From NCBI GenBank assembly GCA_946187475.1, contig CAMHRJ010000005.1, positions 1 through 23,373 of the forward strand: a DNA stretch of 23,373 nucleotides, given 5' to 3'. Within the stretch, counting starts at the first letter, position 1. Every line of letters begins with the position of its first letter. A program made the position numbers and the translations under genes. Below the pieces are notes generated by a model. That model was not told the DNA's origin and made no database searches. It was given only the letters and a program-made list of their open reading frames with translations. The DNA comes from an uncultured Clostridia bacterium (lineage in GTDB: Bacteria; Bacillota; Clostridia; Oscillospirales; Oscillospiraceae). Positions 1-6,230 of the stretch are shown in pieces.

Positions 1-26
1 AACGGAGGCGGCTGTTCTACAGTCTA

Positions 27-48
27 CTATATCGCTACAGCGATATAG
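27..48. repeat. 10-bp perfect inverted repeat
   Basis: CTATATCGCT and AGCGATATAG are separated by 2 bases. The left arm occurs again near 2927-2936 as part of a longer direct repeat. There is no T-run, so it is not a clear terminator. It may be the trace of a mobile-element end. Confidence 0.5.
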
Positions 49-73
49 TCATATCATCAAGCTATTTTGCCTG

Positions 74-150
74 CATTTCGCATCCAAACGAAATTTAAAC
101 GAAATCTTTTCGCCACATTTCGCGAAATTTCGGGTCGATTTCGCGAAACG
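74..150. promoter_or_regulatory. cluster of TTTCG/CGAAA sites with helical spacing
   Basis: This AT-rich stretch contains AAACGAAAT at 86-94 and again at 97-105, 11 bases apart. It also has the palindromes ATTTCGCGAAAT (117-128) and TTTCGCGAAA (139-148), whose centres are 21 bases apart, plus further TTTCG copies. Even spacing on the helix suggests a multi-site protein-binding region. No regulator is recognised. The rest of 1-320 holds only a short open frame from ATG 171, which soon runs antisense through the neighbouring transporter gene and is not supported as a gene. Confidence 0.35.
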
Positions 151-320
151 GGGTTACGTTTGCAATCTCAATGTCGGAAAAAGCGGATAAAAAGCAGCAT
201 TTTGATGCTGAAAAAACGGACAAAATAGAAATGGTATTTTACAGCTTGTTGGTTCTCACAAAAGATGAGCCATTCTTAATTTCTCTCTTGGAGTTCAGAG
301 CGAAGGAAATCAAGGCTGTT

Positions 321-1496
321 CTACTTTTGGCTCTGCGTTCCGAGAATGGCGAGAACAACGCCGATGGCGGTGATGCCGCAGGCGATCCAGAGGACAGCCG
401 GCACCGGCAGCGCGTCATACAGTTTGCCGGCTGCGAGACTTGCGAGCACGGCGCCGAGCGTCGTCATGCTGAAGGCGAGAGACTGCGCCTTGGCGCTGTC
501 CTCAAACGGAACCGTTTCCGCCACATAGTCCACGATCGCCGCCGTGTAGAGCGCAAAGCTCGGCGCCTGCAGCAGAAACACCGCAAACAGCAGCGGCACA
601 CTGGCCGCGAGCGGCATGGCCGCCGCCTTGAGCGCGAAAAACACGAAGGCAATGCGCATCAGATCCGCGCTGCGGCGCCCGCCGCGCAGCCTGCCGAAAA
701 AGACCATGACCGGAATCTCCACCGCCGCCATGAAGCCGTTTAAGAGACCCATGGTGCCCGTATCACCGCCGGCATAGCGCGTGACATTGATGAGGAAGTT
801 GGTGGAGGTATTGTGGCCAAAGAAGATGAGCGCCGCACCGAGCAGCAGCACGGCAAATCTCGGCTCGCCGCGCAGAAACGCCGCCATCGTGCGGCCGCGG
901 GCGGAAAACGCCTCCGCCTTTTTCTCCCCGGGCACATAGCCCCGGCGAAGCCATGCGTGCGACAGGGCCTGCGCAAGCACCATCAAGAGTCCCGCCCACG
1001 GCAGCACGCGCACACCGGCGGCCTTGACAATCGCGCCGAGCACTGTGCTCATGAGTACGAAGCAGCCTGAGCCGACGCCGCGAGCCACACCGTAATTCAC
1101 CGCCTGTCCGCTGTGGACACAGTCCACAAAGAGCTTGAGATTGAGCGAATTGAGGCTGATGGAAAAGGCGATAAACAGCGCGAAGGCCGCGCTCGTGACC
1201 GCACCCATCACCGGATGAAGTGCCAGCGCAAGCAGCGCCGCCGCCTGCAGCGCCAGCCACGGCCAGATCAGACGCCACGCCGTGAGCGTCTCGCTGCGGT
1301 CAATGAGGGCGGAGAGCTCCGGCCCCAGCACCGCGCCGAGCAGATTTCCCACCGCCATCACGACGCCGAGCTGCGCATTCGTATAACCAAGCCCCTGCAG
1401 ATACACCGCGGCGAAGCTGATGCACACACAATAGCCCATCCAGAAAGAGCCCTGCACGGCGGAGTACCGCCCCGTGAGGGCGTTTTTTTGTTCCAT
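321..1496 (-). CDS. MFS transporter
   Basis: A 391-residue integral membrane protein with about 12 hydrophobic segments, the usual size for a single-unit major facilitator. The sequence (early 'GYTNAQLGVVMAVGNLLG', and a middle loop between two six-helix halves) resembles the MFS_1-like/3-phenylpropionate-sugar transporter branch; the substrate cannot be told. The ATG at 1496 was chosen because a GGGAG ribosome site lies just upstream on the minus strand, whereas the open frame continuing to 1595 runs into the promoter. The gene stands alone and is divergent from the fragment at 1614-1762. No strong terminator is visible beyond 321. Confidence 0.85.
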   Translation of the reverse strand: MEQKNALTGRYSAVQGSFWMGYCVCISFAAVYLQGLGYTNAQLGVVMAVGNLLGAVLGPELSALIDRSETLTAWRLIWPWLALQAAALLALALHPVMGAVTSAAFALFIAFSISLNSLNLKLFVDCVHSGQAVNYGVARGVGSGCFVLMSTVLGAIVKAAGVRVLPWAGLLMVLAQALSHAWLRRGYVPGEKKAEAFSARGRTMAAFLRGEPRFAVLLLGAALIFFGHNTSTNFLINVTRYAGGDTGTMGLLNGFMAAVEIPVMVFFGRLRGGRRSADLMRIAFVFFALKAAAMPLAASVPLLFAVFLLQAPSFALYTAAIVDYVAETVPFEDSAKAQSLAFSMTTLGAVLASLAAGKLYDALPVPAVLWIACGITAIGVVLAILGTQSQK

Positions 1497-1530
1497 CTTA
1501 AAGCGCTCCCTTAAATAATTAGCAGCGCAA

Positions 1531-1559
1531 ATATTAGCACCCAAATTGTGGCGTGTCAA
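1531..1559 (-). promoter_or_regulatory. sigma-A promoter of the MFS gene
   Basis: On the minus strand, TTGACA (1554-1559) and TAATAT (1531-1536) are separated by exactly 17 bases, with the GGGAG site and ATG 1496 downstream. The -35 box is a perfect consensus. Confidence 0.75.
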
Positions 1560-1613
1560 GCCGATTTTGCGCTCGAAACCCCGTGTATCATTCAAAGACT
1601 GCCCATAAACGAC

Positions 1614-1762
1614 AACAATTTTTGCTACAGCATTCAGAACGTTATGGTGTGCCCGAAGAGCTTCGCGAGCAGGCGATGAAGGATCTGGATGATATGCAGA
1701 AGGAGATTCATCGCGGCTTCCATATTCAGTGCAAATCGCATGAGATTTGTTTTGAAAACTGA
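1614..1762 (+). pseudogene. short coding remnant, family unknown
   Basis: An open frame in this stretch reads like real protein ('YGVPEELREQAMKDLDDMQKE') and ends at 1762, just before the hairpin at 1817. There is no convincing ribosome site; the only in-frame upstream ATG (1553) lies inside the MFS promoter. The charged, helical composition suggests the tail of a small regulator or an antitoxin-like protein. It is probably a remnant of a deleted gene. Family unknown. Confidence 0.3.
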
Positions 1763-1816
1763 TATTTCGGGGAAGAAAGAATAGCTCAAATGTTGAATCC
1801 AGTGTTTCTTCAAGTG

Positions 1817-1860
1817 GACTGCACGGCGATTTCCTGAAAGAAATTGCCGTGCAGTCTTAT
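1817..1860 (+). terminator. intrinsic terminator
   Basis: GACTGCACGGC and GCCGTGCAGTC pair around an inner ATTTC/GAAAT stem (1817-1856) and are followed by TTAT. It would end transcription from the 1614-1762 side before the corA-like gene. Confidence 0.65.
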
Positions 1861-1872
1861 TTGTGATATGAT
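1844..1872 (+). promoter_or_regulatory. promoter of the CorA-like gene, overlapping a terminator
   Basis: TTGCCG (1844-1849) and TATGAT (1867-1872) have a 17-base spacer. The -35 box lies inside the 3' arm of the terminator hairpin at 1817-1856, a compact terminator-promoter arrangement. Confidence 0.55.
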
Positions 1873-1918
1873 ATAAAACAAAGTGTTTTCCGGACATATC
1901 AAGAAAGGAAATGGAGCT

Positions 1919-2842
1919 ATGAGCTACTATCTTTTAAGAGAGACCATACAGCCTTGTGCAAAGCCAGATGTTTTCGGAAATAAGACTACCCAGTTTGTTG
2001 CTGTGCTGACAACGCCTGAATGGGAGCTTGAGCGGGAGAGCTTCGATATGGGCATCGAGCTTGATCCGGATACCCGAGACATCCACAACACCAAGGCTGA
2101 GGTCAACTATGACTCGCTGACCGGATCCTTTCAGATCCCCGACCGGGAAGATCTGAGAGGAAAAGAATTCTGTTTTGCCTTTGCCTTGGACGAAAAAGGC
2201 GTCGTTTTTATCGATGACAGCGGCAAGGCGGAACAGATGATCGATTTCATCCGTCGCACAAAGCGCTGGCGTGAGCCAAGTCTGGAACGTTTCCTGCATG
2301 ATTTTCTGGAACAGATCGTTGAGCGTGATTTGTCGATCATGGAGCGCTACGAATCTGAGTTGAATCAAATCGAGGATGAGGTCTTGTCTTCTGACGGGCA
2401 GGGAAATCTGGCCCGGGTCAACGAGATTCGTAGTGATATCCGCAGGCTGCTTGTGCACTATGAGCAGCTCATCGATATGACGCAGGAACTGGAGGAAAAT
2501 GAGAATGGCTTCTTCCGTGAAGAAAATCTGCGCTATTTCCACCTTTTCATGAATTATTTAACCAGACGGCACAGCACGGCAACGTCTCTCCGTGATTATA
2601 CAATTCAGGTACGGGATCTCCATAACACACAACTGGAGGTTCGTCAAAACAAGACTATGACACTTCTTACCGTTATTACAACCATCTTTATGCCGCTGAC
2701 TCTCATCGCGGGCTGGTATGGTATGAATTTTCGATATATGCCTGAGCTGGAGTGGCGGTATGGTTATCTGGCGGTTTTCGTTTTGAGCGTTGCAATAATA
2801 GTCTCTTGCCTGATCCTTTTCAAAAGGAAAAAGTGGTTATAA
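1919..2842 (+). CDS. CorA-family divalent cation transporter
   Basis: A 307-residue protein of the CorA magnesium/cobalt channel family (homopentamer in the membrane). It has a long charged, helical cytoplasmic N-terminal domain, then two membrane helices near the C terminus (about 250-266 and 281-300). The signature Gly-Met-Asn follows the first helix (268-270, in 'WYGMNF') and the loop carries 'MPELEW', as is typical. A Lys/Arg-rich tail ends the protein. ATG 1919 was chosen over ATG 1883 because AAAGGAAATGGAG lies immediately upstream. It has its own promoter and is a single-gene unit, followed by the hairpin at 2889-2914. Ion specificity (Mg, Co, Ni or Zn efflux) cannot be read from sequence. 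Confidence 0.92.
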   Translation: MSYYLLRETIQPCAKPDVFGNKTTQFVAVLTTPEWELERESFDMGIELDPDTRDIHNTKAEVNYDSLTGSFQIPDREDLRGKEFCFAFALDEKGVVFIDDSGKAEQMIDFIRRTKRWREPSLERFLHDFLEQIVERDLSIMERYESELNQIEDEVLSSDGQGNLARVNEIRSDIRRLLVHYEQLIDMTQELEENENGFFREENLRYFHLFMNYLTRRHSTATSLRDYTIQVRDLHNTQLEVRQNKTMTLLTVITTIFMPLTLIAGWYGMNFRYMPELEWRYGYLAVFVLSVAIIVSCLILFKRKKWL

Positions 2843-2888
2843 GACTGTTCAACAGCCCCAGATTGCAGAAAGTATCATACATGACGTA

Positions 2889-2914
2889 CAGCCGCCTCCA
2901 ACCGGAGGCGGCTG
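2889..2914 (+). terminator. hairpin after the CorA-like gene
   Basis: CAGCCGCCTCC and GGAGGCGGCTG form an 11-bp perfect stem with loop AACC. No T-run follows, so termination may be weak. The right arm belongs to the direct repeat shared with the window start. Confidence 0.5.
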
Positions 2915-2936
2915 TGCTGCAGTTTGCTATATCGCT
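2900..2936 (+). repeat. direct repeat, second copy of bases 1-36
   Basis: The 37 bases starting AACCGGAGGCGGCTG and ending CTATATCGCT match bases 1-36 with one gap and a handful of substitutions. The two copies bracket the MFS and CorA genes, about 2.9 kb apart. Confidence 0.6.
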
Positions 2937-2985
2937 GCTCAGTTTCCGCTCTGCGGGGGACAGCGGGATCGCAAAGAAAAGATGA
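2937..2985 (-). pseudogene. remnant related to the 53-aa gene at 3700-3861
   Basis: Read on the minus strand, this stretch encodes 'PLSPAERKL', matching 'LLSPAERKL' of the intact small gene at 3700-3861. By eye about 25 of 30 bases agree. The rest is unrelated, so it is a decayed duplicate fused to the direct repeat. Confidence 0.45.
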
Positions 2986-3020
2986 GCAGCCCTACGCTTC
3001 CGGTGATGAAAGTGTAGGGC
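2986..3020 (-). terminator. probable terminator of the toxin-antitoxin operon
   Basis: AGCCCTAC and GTAGGGCT pair at 2986-3020 just beyond the toxin stop. On the minus strand a T-rich tract (ATCTTTTCTTT) follows. Confidence 0.5.
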
Positions 3021-3025
3021 TGGTT

Positions 3026-3337
3026 TCAGATCAAATTCAGATAATCTCGTCTTCCGTCGACAGCTGCGTGGATGATTACGCTCTTTCGGGAATGGTCGAT
3101 TTTGTAGAAGAACAGGTATTTTTCAATAATCAGGACTCGGTATCCTCTGGCGCGGAGCGCAGGATATCTGGGCTGAGTTCCGGATTCCGGGAAATCTGCC
3201 AGCTGCATCAAACCAGATTCCAGTTTGTCCAGCAGCTCAAGTGCGGCATTTGTGCTCCCGGTCAGCTCTGCACGATATAAAATGATGTCCCGGATCTGCG
3301 CCTCGGCTTTGTCGGTTCTCTCAACAAGATATGCCAT
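3026..3337 (-). CDS. ParE/RelE-family toxin
   Basis: A 103-residue protein of the ParE/RelE toxin superfamily. It has N-terminal helices carrying 'DKAEAQIRDIILY', a central 'FPESG' turn, and then the beta-strand region 'YRVLIIEKYLFFYKID', followed by a basic C-terminal strand ('VDGRRDYLNLI'). ParE types poison DNA gyrase; RelE types cleave mRNA in the ribosome. The layout favours the ParE side, but the target cannot be settled by sequence. Its ATG is 2 bases after the antitoxin stop, with GAGGG overlapping the antitoxin 3' end, so the pair is translationally coupled. It sits in mobile-element debris, where such modules stabilise DNA. Confidence 0.88.
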   Translation of the reverse strand: MAYLVERTDKAEAQIRDIILYRAELTGSTNAALELLDKLESGLMQLADFPESGTQPRYPALRARGYRVLIIEKYLFFYKIDHSRKSVIIHAAVDGRRDYLNLI

Positions 3338-3339
3338 GC

Positions 3340-3618
3340 TCAGTCCCTCTTAAGGAGTTCGGCGCGAAGGGAATCGAAGGTCTCCTGCATGGGCGCCACA
3401 CGCCCGGCACGAACATCGTCTTCTGCCTCACCGAGCATTTCCAGAAGCTCGATCTTTGCCTTCATCTGCTGATATTGCTCATAGCCAAGAGATACTGTGT
3501 CACCGCGTCCGTTTACTGTGATGATCACAGCTTCCCGGTTTTCGCGGCACTGACGAGAAATCTCGCTGTATCTGCTTCGCAAATCTGCAGACGGGCGAAT
3601 GCTTTCTGATAACGACAT
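3340..3618 (-). CDS. Phd/YefM-family antitoxin
   Basis: A 92-residue antitoxin. The N-terminal part 'IRPSADLRSRYSEISRQC' followed by 'EAVIITVNGRGDTVSLGYEQY' is the DNA-binding Phd/YefM fold, normally a dimer on its own promoter. The rest ('KAKIELLEMLGEAEDDVRAG') is the acidic toxin-neutralising tail. It precedes the toxin, the normal type II order, so autorepression and conditional cooperativity are expected. The start has a perfect AAGGAGGCG ribosome site. It is convergent with nothing and shares the minus strand with the mobile-element genes to its right, but has its own promoter. Confidence 0.9.
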   Translation of the reverse strand: MSLSESIRPSADLRSRYSEISRQCRENREAVIITVNGRGDTVSLGYEQYQQMKAKIELLEMLGEAEDDVRAGRVAPMQETFDSLRAELLKRD

Positions 3619-3640
3619 ACTAACGCCTCCTTATATAGTC

Positions 3641-3669
3641 ATATTATACTCTGATTTGACCATTGTCAA
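3641..3669 (-). promoter_or_regulatory. promoter/operator of the toxin-antitoxin operon
   Basis: On the minus strand, TTGACA (3664-3669) is followed by overlapping -10 candidates: TAATAT (3641-3646, spacer 17) or TATAAT (3643-3648, spacer 15). TTGAC and GGTCAA lie close together, a likely antitoxin operator. Confidence 0.65.
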
Positions 3670-3699
3670 GAGCTGCTGCTCAATGTGATATGAATGTGG

Positions 3700-3861
3700 T
3701 CATTTTATTGCCGATAGTCGCAGGATCACTGCATCCGCATCCTCCGTATCGAATCCCTCTGCTGACAGCTTGTTCCGCAGCTCAAGGAGGCAATAGCGGA
3801 TCAGCTTTCGCTCGGCGGGGGACAGCAGGACAGCGTATTTTCGCTTTGGTCGGAAAAACAT
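3700..3861 (-). CDS. 53-aa conserved small protein of a mobile element
   Basis: A short ORF translating to 53 residues that begins 'MFFRPKRKYAVLLSPAERK' and ends 'DAVILRLSAIK'. It starts 2 bases after the TnpV stop, so it is probably coupled to it. The N terminus is basic and the rest is predicted helical ('LIRYCLLELRNKL'). A decayed second copy of its 'LSPAERKL' segment lies at 2937-2975, which supports real protein identity. I associate it with clostridial mobile elements but know no function. A small DNA-binding or accessory role is only a guess. Confidence 0.6.
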   Translation of the reverse strand: MFFRPKRKYAVLLSPAERKLIRYCLLELRNKLSAEGFDTEDADAVILRLSAIK

Positions 3862-3863
3862 GT

Positions 3864-4217
3864 TCAGCACCCGCTTTCATAGATCAGCTCCGCGAGGACG
3901 ATTTCCTCCGCGCGGTTTCGGATGCTGTTCATCGCCTGCACCCACGCCATCTGATCCTCTGCTTTCAGCTGCTCGGTGATGCCCTCGCACTCTGCCATCT
4001 GCGCCATCAGCAGCTCCGTCATTTCCTCCGCGGCGTGGTCGATCTCCACTAGGTGAGTGTTCAGCGTGCCTGTCATCAGCATTCCGCTGTAGATGGGTTT
4101 CCGGTGCTGCCGCAGGTACGCCAGTCGGCGCATGCCCCACGTGCCTACCGCCGGTGAATCGGGCACAATCAGGTCGGGGATTAGATAGCCGTTTTCATCA
4201 TGATAGGTCATTTTCAT
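3864..4217 (-). CDS. tnpV: TnpV-family transposon-encoded protein
   Basis: A 117-residue protein matching the TnpV family of Tn4451-like clostridial mobilizable elements. It has the characteristic N-terminal 'MTYHDENGYLIPDL', then 'WGMRRLAYLRQHRKPIYSGML' and a long C-terminal helix ending in a Cys. ATG 4217 was chosen because GGAGG lies 8 bases upstream; the in-frame ATG at 4262 has no such site. The role of TnpV is not established; it is found with site-specific recombinases. No recombinase is present in this window, so the element is partial or extends elsewhere. It lies downstream of the helix-turn-helix gene and directly upstream of the 53-aa gene on the same strand. Confidence 0.8.
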   Translation of the reverse strand: MKMTYHDENGYLIPDLIVPDSPAVGTWGMRRLAYLRQHRKPIYSGMLMTGTLNTHLVEIDHAAEEMTELLMAQMAECEGITEQLKAEDQMAWVQAMNSIRNRAEEIVLAELIYESGC

Positions 4218-4258
4218 TGTGCAATTCCTCCAATCGTTCGTATCGAAGTGGACACAGC

Positions 4259-4882
4259 TCACTTTTCCCGTCTTGCATTTTTACGGGTCGTTCTTGCCTT
4301 TTTCGGGCGTTTTCTTGCCTTGTTTTCGTTGTGGATCTCCCAGAGCGCGTCGATGTGCTGGCGGCTTTTCCGGTGGGAGGCCTCGTACTGGTCGGAGCAG
4401 ATGTAGTCGATCAGGCTGGACTTCGGGATGTAGAACTTGTTCGTCCGCATGAGGTATTTCAGCCTGCCGTTTTCGATCCAGCGGCAGACCGTGTGGCGGT
4501 TGTAGCCGGTGATCTCGCAGACGATGCCGACGTCGATCACGTCGGGCACCAGCTCCAGCTTTTTCGTGTAATAGCAACGCTTTTCCGCCTCGTCGGGCAT
4601 CGGCGGCAGGACGCGGATACGCTTCGTGGCGGGGTTTCCCTGCGTCCAGTCGCGCGGGACGATGTAGCGGTCGGGATTGGTCTCACGGTCGAGGATGAAG
4701 GCGATCACGTCCTGCTTGCGGACGTGGTAGCAGCGGGTCTTCCTGCCGGTCATCTCGCAGGGGATCAACCCGCTCTGCAGCAGGTAGGCGGCGGTTCGTT
4801 TCCCGATATGACAGCAGATGCGCGTCTGTTCCAAAGTCATCTCATCGGGAAGGCATTCGAACTCGGACGGTTCATAAATCAT
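4259..4882 (-). CDS. double helix-turn-helix (excisionase-like) protein
   Basis: A 207-residue protein with two MerR/excisionase-like winged HTH units: about residues 15-62 ('GKRTAAYLLQSGLIP' then 'YHVRKQDVIAFI') and about 119-160 ('ITGYNRHTVCRWIENGRL' then 'YIPKSSLIDYI'). A strongly basic tail (Lys/Arg-rich last 20 residues) probably adds DNA contacts. Such proteins act as transposon excisionases or element regulators. It is the first gene of the minus-strand set and faces the attachment-site scar at 5159-5221. ATG 4882 has GAGGT upstream. Inverted repeats ATACCTC (4887-4893) and GAGGTAT (4928-4934) flank its upstream region and could be an operator. Confidence 0.7.
   Translation of the reverse strand: MIYEPSEFECLPDEMTLEQTRICCHIGKRTAAYLLQSGLIPCEMTGRKTRCYHVRKQDVIAFILDRETNPDRYIVPRDWTQGNPATKRIRVLPPMPDEAEKRCYYTKKLELVPDVIDVGIVCEITGYNRHTVCRWIENGRLKYLMRTNKFYIPKSSLIDYICSDQYEASHRKSRQHIDALWEIHNENKARKRPKKARTTRKNARREK
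4271..4319 (-). repeat. three GCAAGA-type repeats at 21-bp spacing
   Basis: TCTTGC occurs at 4271, 4292 and 4313, exactly 21 bases apart, inside the 3' end of the HTH gene. The last two extend to TTCTTGCC. The minus-strand form GGCAAGAA recurs on the plus strand at 4986-5014, on the other side of the gene. Confidence 0.5.
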
Positions 4883-4965
4883 GCAGATACCTCGTTTCTT
4901 AAAATGGATTGATTTTCAACGGGTTTTGAGGTATGCTTGGTGAAAATGCCACCGGTTCTTTCCTG

Positions 4966-5014
4966 CGTTCTTGCATTTGTACGTTGGCAAGAACGAGGCG
5001 TCATTTGGCAAGAA
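4966..5014 (+). repeat. inverted and direct GGCAAGAA repeats next to the attachment site
   Basis: CGTTCTTGC (4966-4974) and GCAAGAACG (4987-4995) form a 9-bp inverted repeat. TTGGCAAGAA occurs at 4984-4993 and 5005-5014, spaced 21 bases (two helical turns). This is non-coding DNA between the HTH gene and the tRNA scar, typical of recombinase or excisionase arm sites. The rest of 4883-5158 shows no gene. Confidence 0.5.
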
Positions 5015-5158
5015 AAACGGAAAAATGCCCGATTCGTACTGATTTTTCAAGGGCTTCCGGATTGCCCTCAAAAAGAGCAAAAAAATGAGGATTTTCAAGG
5101 CTCGGACGGCTCGACCCGTATCAGCCTTTGAAAACCCTAATGTGCCACAATATCAGAA

Positions 5159-5221
5159 GACTCGAAATCGTTTGATCGGTGTTGAGCCGGTCCGTGGGTT
5201 CGAATCCCACGCCCTCCGCCA
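5159..5221 (+). tRNA. 3' half of tRNA-Ser(CGA), integration scar
   Basis: Reading from the anticodon loop CTCGAAA (5161-5167) there is a 3' anticodon strand, a long variable arm (GATCGG pairing with CCGGTC), a perfect T arm (GTGGG, TTCGAAT, CCCAC), the acceptor strand GCCCTCC, discriminator G and an encoded CCA (5219-5221). The long variable arm and CGA anticodon identify serine. The 5' half is absent: no GGAGGGC lies upstream and the bases before the loop do not pair. The break at the anticodon loop is the classic crossover point of integrases that use tRNA genes, so this is an attR-type end with the element to its left. Confidence 0.8.
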
Positions 5222-5225
5222 CATC

Positions 5226-5260
5226 GCACGGTGATTTCGGTCTGAAATCACCGTGCTTTT
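5226..5260 (+). terminator. terminator behind the tRNA-Ser remnant
   Basis: GCACGGTGATTTC and GAAATCACCGTGC form a 13-bp perfect stem with a 5-base loop, followed by TTTT. It is the original tRNA terminator carried along with the scar. Confidence 0.85.
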
Positions 5261-5307
5261 CTATTGTCAGTTGATCCAGACATATCGGGATTTATATGGG
5301 GGACCCA

Positions 5308-5757
5308 ATGAGCAGAATTGAGAATGTTGAACTGACAGTATTATGCCTGATTGAAGACGGCGACAAAATACTGCTTCAAAACAGAGTAAAGAAAGACTGG
5401 CAGGGATACGCATTGCCAGGCGGTCACGTAGAATCTGGAGAATCCTTTGTGGATGCGGTGATCCGTGAAATGAAAGAAGAAACTGGCTTAACGATCATCG
5501 ACCCGAGATTGGTCGGCGTGAAACAGTTTCCGATAGAGGATGGCAGGTATATCGTTCTGCTGTTTAAGGCGACGCAGTGGTCGGGTGATCTCGTCTCATC
5601 TGAGGAAGGCCAAATGGAATGGATCAAGTACAGTTACCTTCCAGCAGTAAAGACCGTCGATGATTTTGATGATCTCCTGAGAGTGATGAATACGCCGGAA
5701 CTGACAGAGTTTCAGTATTTGGTTTCCGGAGATGAATGGACTGTGGCGATTAAATAA
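5308..5757 (+). CDS. NUDIX hydrolase (MutT-like, probably 8-oxo-dGTP type)
   Basis: A 149-residue single-domain NUDIX enzyme that hydrolyses nucleoside diphosphates linked to another group. The complete Nudix box is present: G39, E45, R53-E54, E57-E58 and G60, within 'GGHVESGE' and 'REMKEETGL'. The preceding 'NRVKKDWQGYALPGG' is typical of MutT/8-oxo-dGTP diphosphatases, so pool sanitation is the likely role, though NUDIX substrates are hard to call. ATG 5308 follows GGGGGA; the in-frame ATG at 5296 lacks a site. The gene lies between the tRNA scar and a terminator at 5794, and bases around 5271-5293 resemble the left part of the intergenic repeats found elsewhere. Confidence 0.9.
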   Translation: MSRIENVELTVLCLIEDGDKILLQNRVKKDWQGYALPGGHVESGESFVDAVIREMKEETGLTIIDPRLVGVKQFPIEDGRYIVLLFKATQWSGDLVSSEEGQMEWIKYSYLPAVKTVDDFDDLLRVMNTPELTEFQYLVSGDEWTVAIK

Positions 5758-5793
5758 ATACCAGTTTATCTATATCAATCGTCGACCATTTCC

Positions 5794-5830
5794 CCCTCGA
5801 AGGCTTTCGCCTTCGAGGGTGTTTCTTTTA
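5794..5830 (+). terminator. terminator of the NUDIX gene (repeat-family hairpin)
   Basis: CCCTCGAAGGC, loop TTTC, GCCTTCGAGGG (5794-5819), then TGTTTCTTTTA. The same hairpin occurs at 6186 and, degraded, at 16724, each time after a CCAG(T/C)TT(A/G)TC-like sequence. Confidence 0.8.
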
Positions 5831-5919
5831 CTCCCACGGCCGGGGGAGCGTGCACTCCGGGAGCTTCAGCGTCGTTTCCATCTGATGCGCCGGGATGCGC
5901 GCGCAGGCTCAGAAAGAAA

Positions 5920-5948
5920 TTGCTGATACTTCCGTTTTGTGTTATGAT
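5920..5948 (+). promoter_or_regulatory. promoter-like unit P1
   Basis: TTGCTG and TATGAT (5943-5948) have a 17-base spacer and are preceded by GAAAGAA. It closely matches the unit at 16492-16520 in sequence as well as spacing. No gene follows directly; transcription would enter the hairpin element at 5979. Confidence 0.45.
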
Positions 5949-5978
5949 CCAGACATATTGGTATTTGTCGGTGGCACC

Positions 5979-6114
5979 GAAATAGAATTTGTAGGGGAGG
6001 GGCTGACTGAAAATCTTGCAAACTTGTTTGCTTAGATTTTCGTCCGTCATCGTGCCCCTCCCGCCGACGAATGCCTGTGTTAACGGGCGGGGCAAGCCCC
6101 GCCCCTACGAGCAC
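5979..6114. repeat. 136-bp nested-hairpin intergenic repeat, copy A
   Basis: This copy is identical over 136 bases to 23152-23287. It holds nested palindromes: an outer GTAGGGG...CCCCTAC, GGGAGGGGC pairing with GCCCCTCCC, an inner GAAAATCT..AGATTTTC with GCAAAC/GTTTGC, and GGGCGGGGC-AA-GCCCCGCCC. No protein-coding capacity is visible. It resembles a non-autonomous MITE or BOX-type element. Confidence 0.85.
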
Positions 6115-6185
6115 GAATGGTGGTGCGGCATAAATCCAACTCCCCGACAAATTCCAGCTTGTCAAGATGAATCATTGCCCGTTCT

Positions 6186-6216
6186 CCCTCGAAGGCGTTC
6201 GCCTTCGAGGGTTTTT
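6186..6216 (+). terminator. repeat-family terminator upstream of the MATE gene
   Basis: CCCTCGAAGGCG and CGCCTTCGAGGG form a perfect 12-bp stem with a 2-base loop, followed by TTTTT. It insulates the promoter at 6231 from upstream transcripts. Confidence 0.8.
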
Positions 6217-6230
6217 GAATACAAAAGAAA

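Noticed and set aside
171..743. 190-aa plus-strand open frame beginning MSEKADKKQ
   Set aside because: After about 50 residues it runs antisense through the MFS gene with Arg/His-rich shadow composition. No ribosome site is seen, and the frame ends inside the MFS coding region.
5856..5912. 17-codon minus-strand open frame METTLKLPECTLPRPWE and its upstream extension
   Set aside because: It is short, lacks a ribosome site, and has no neighbour to support it. It could be the tail of a deleted gene, but nothing confirms this.
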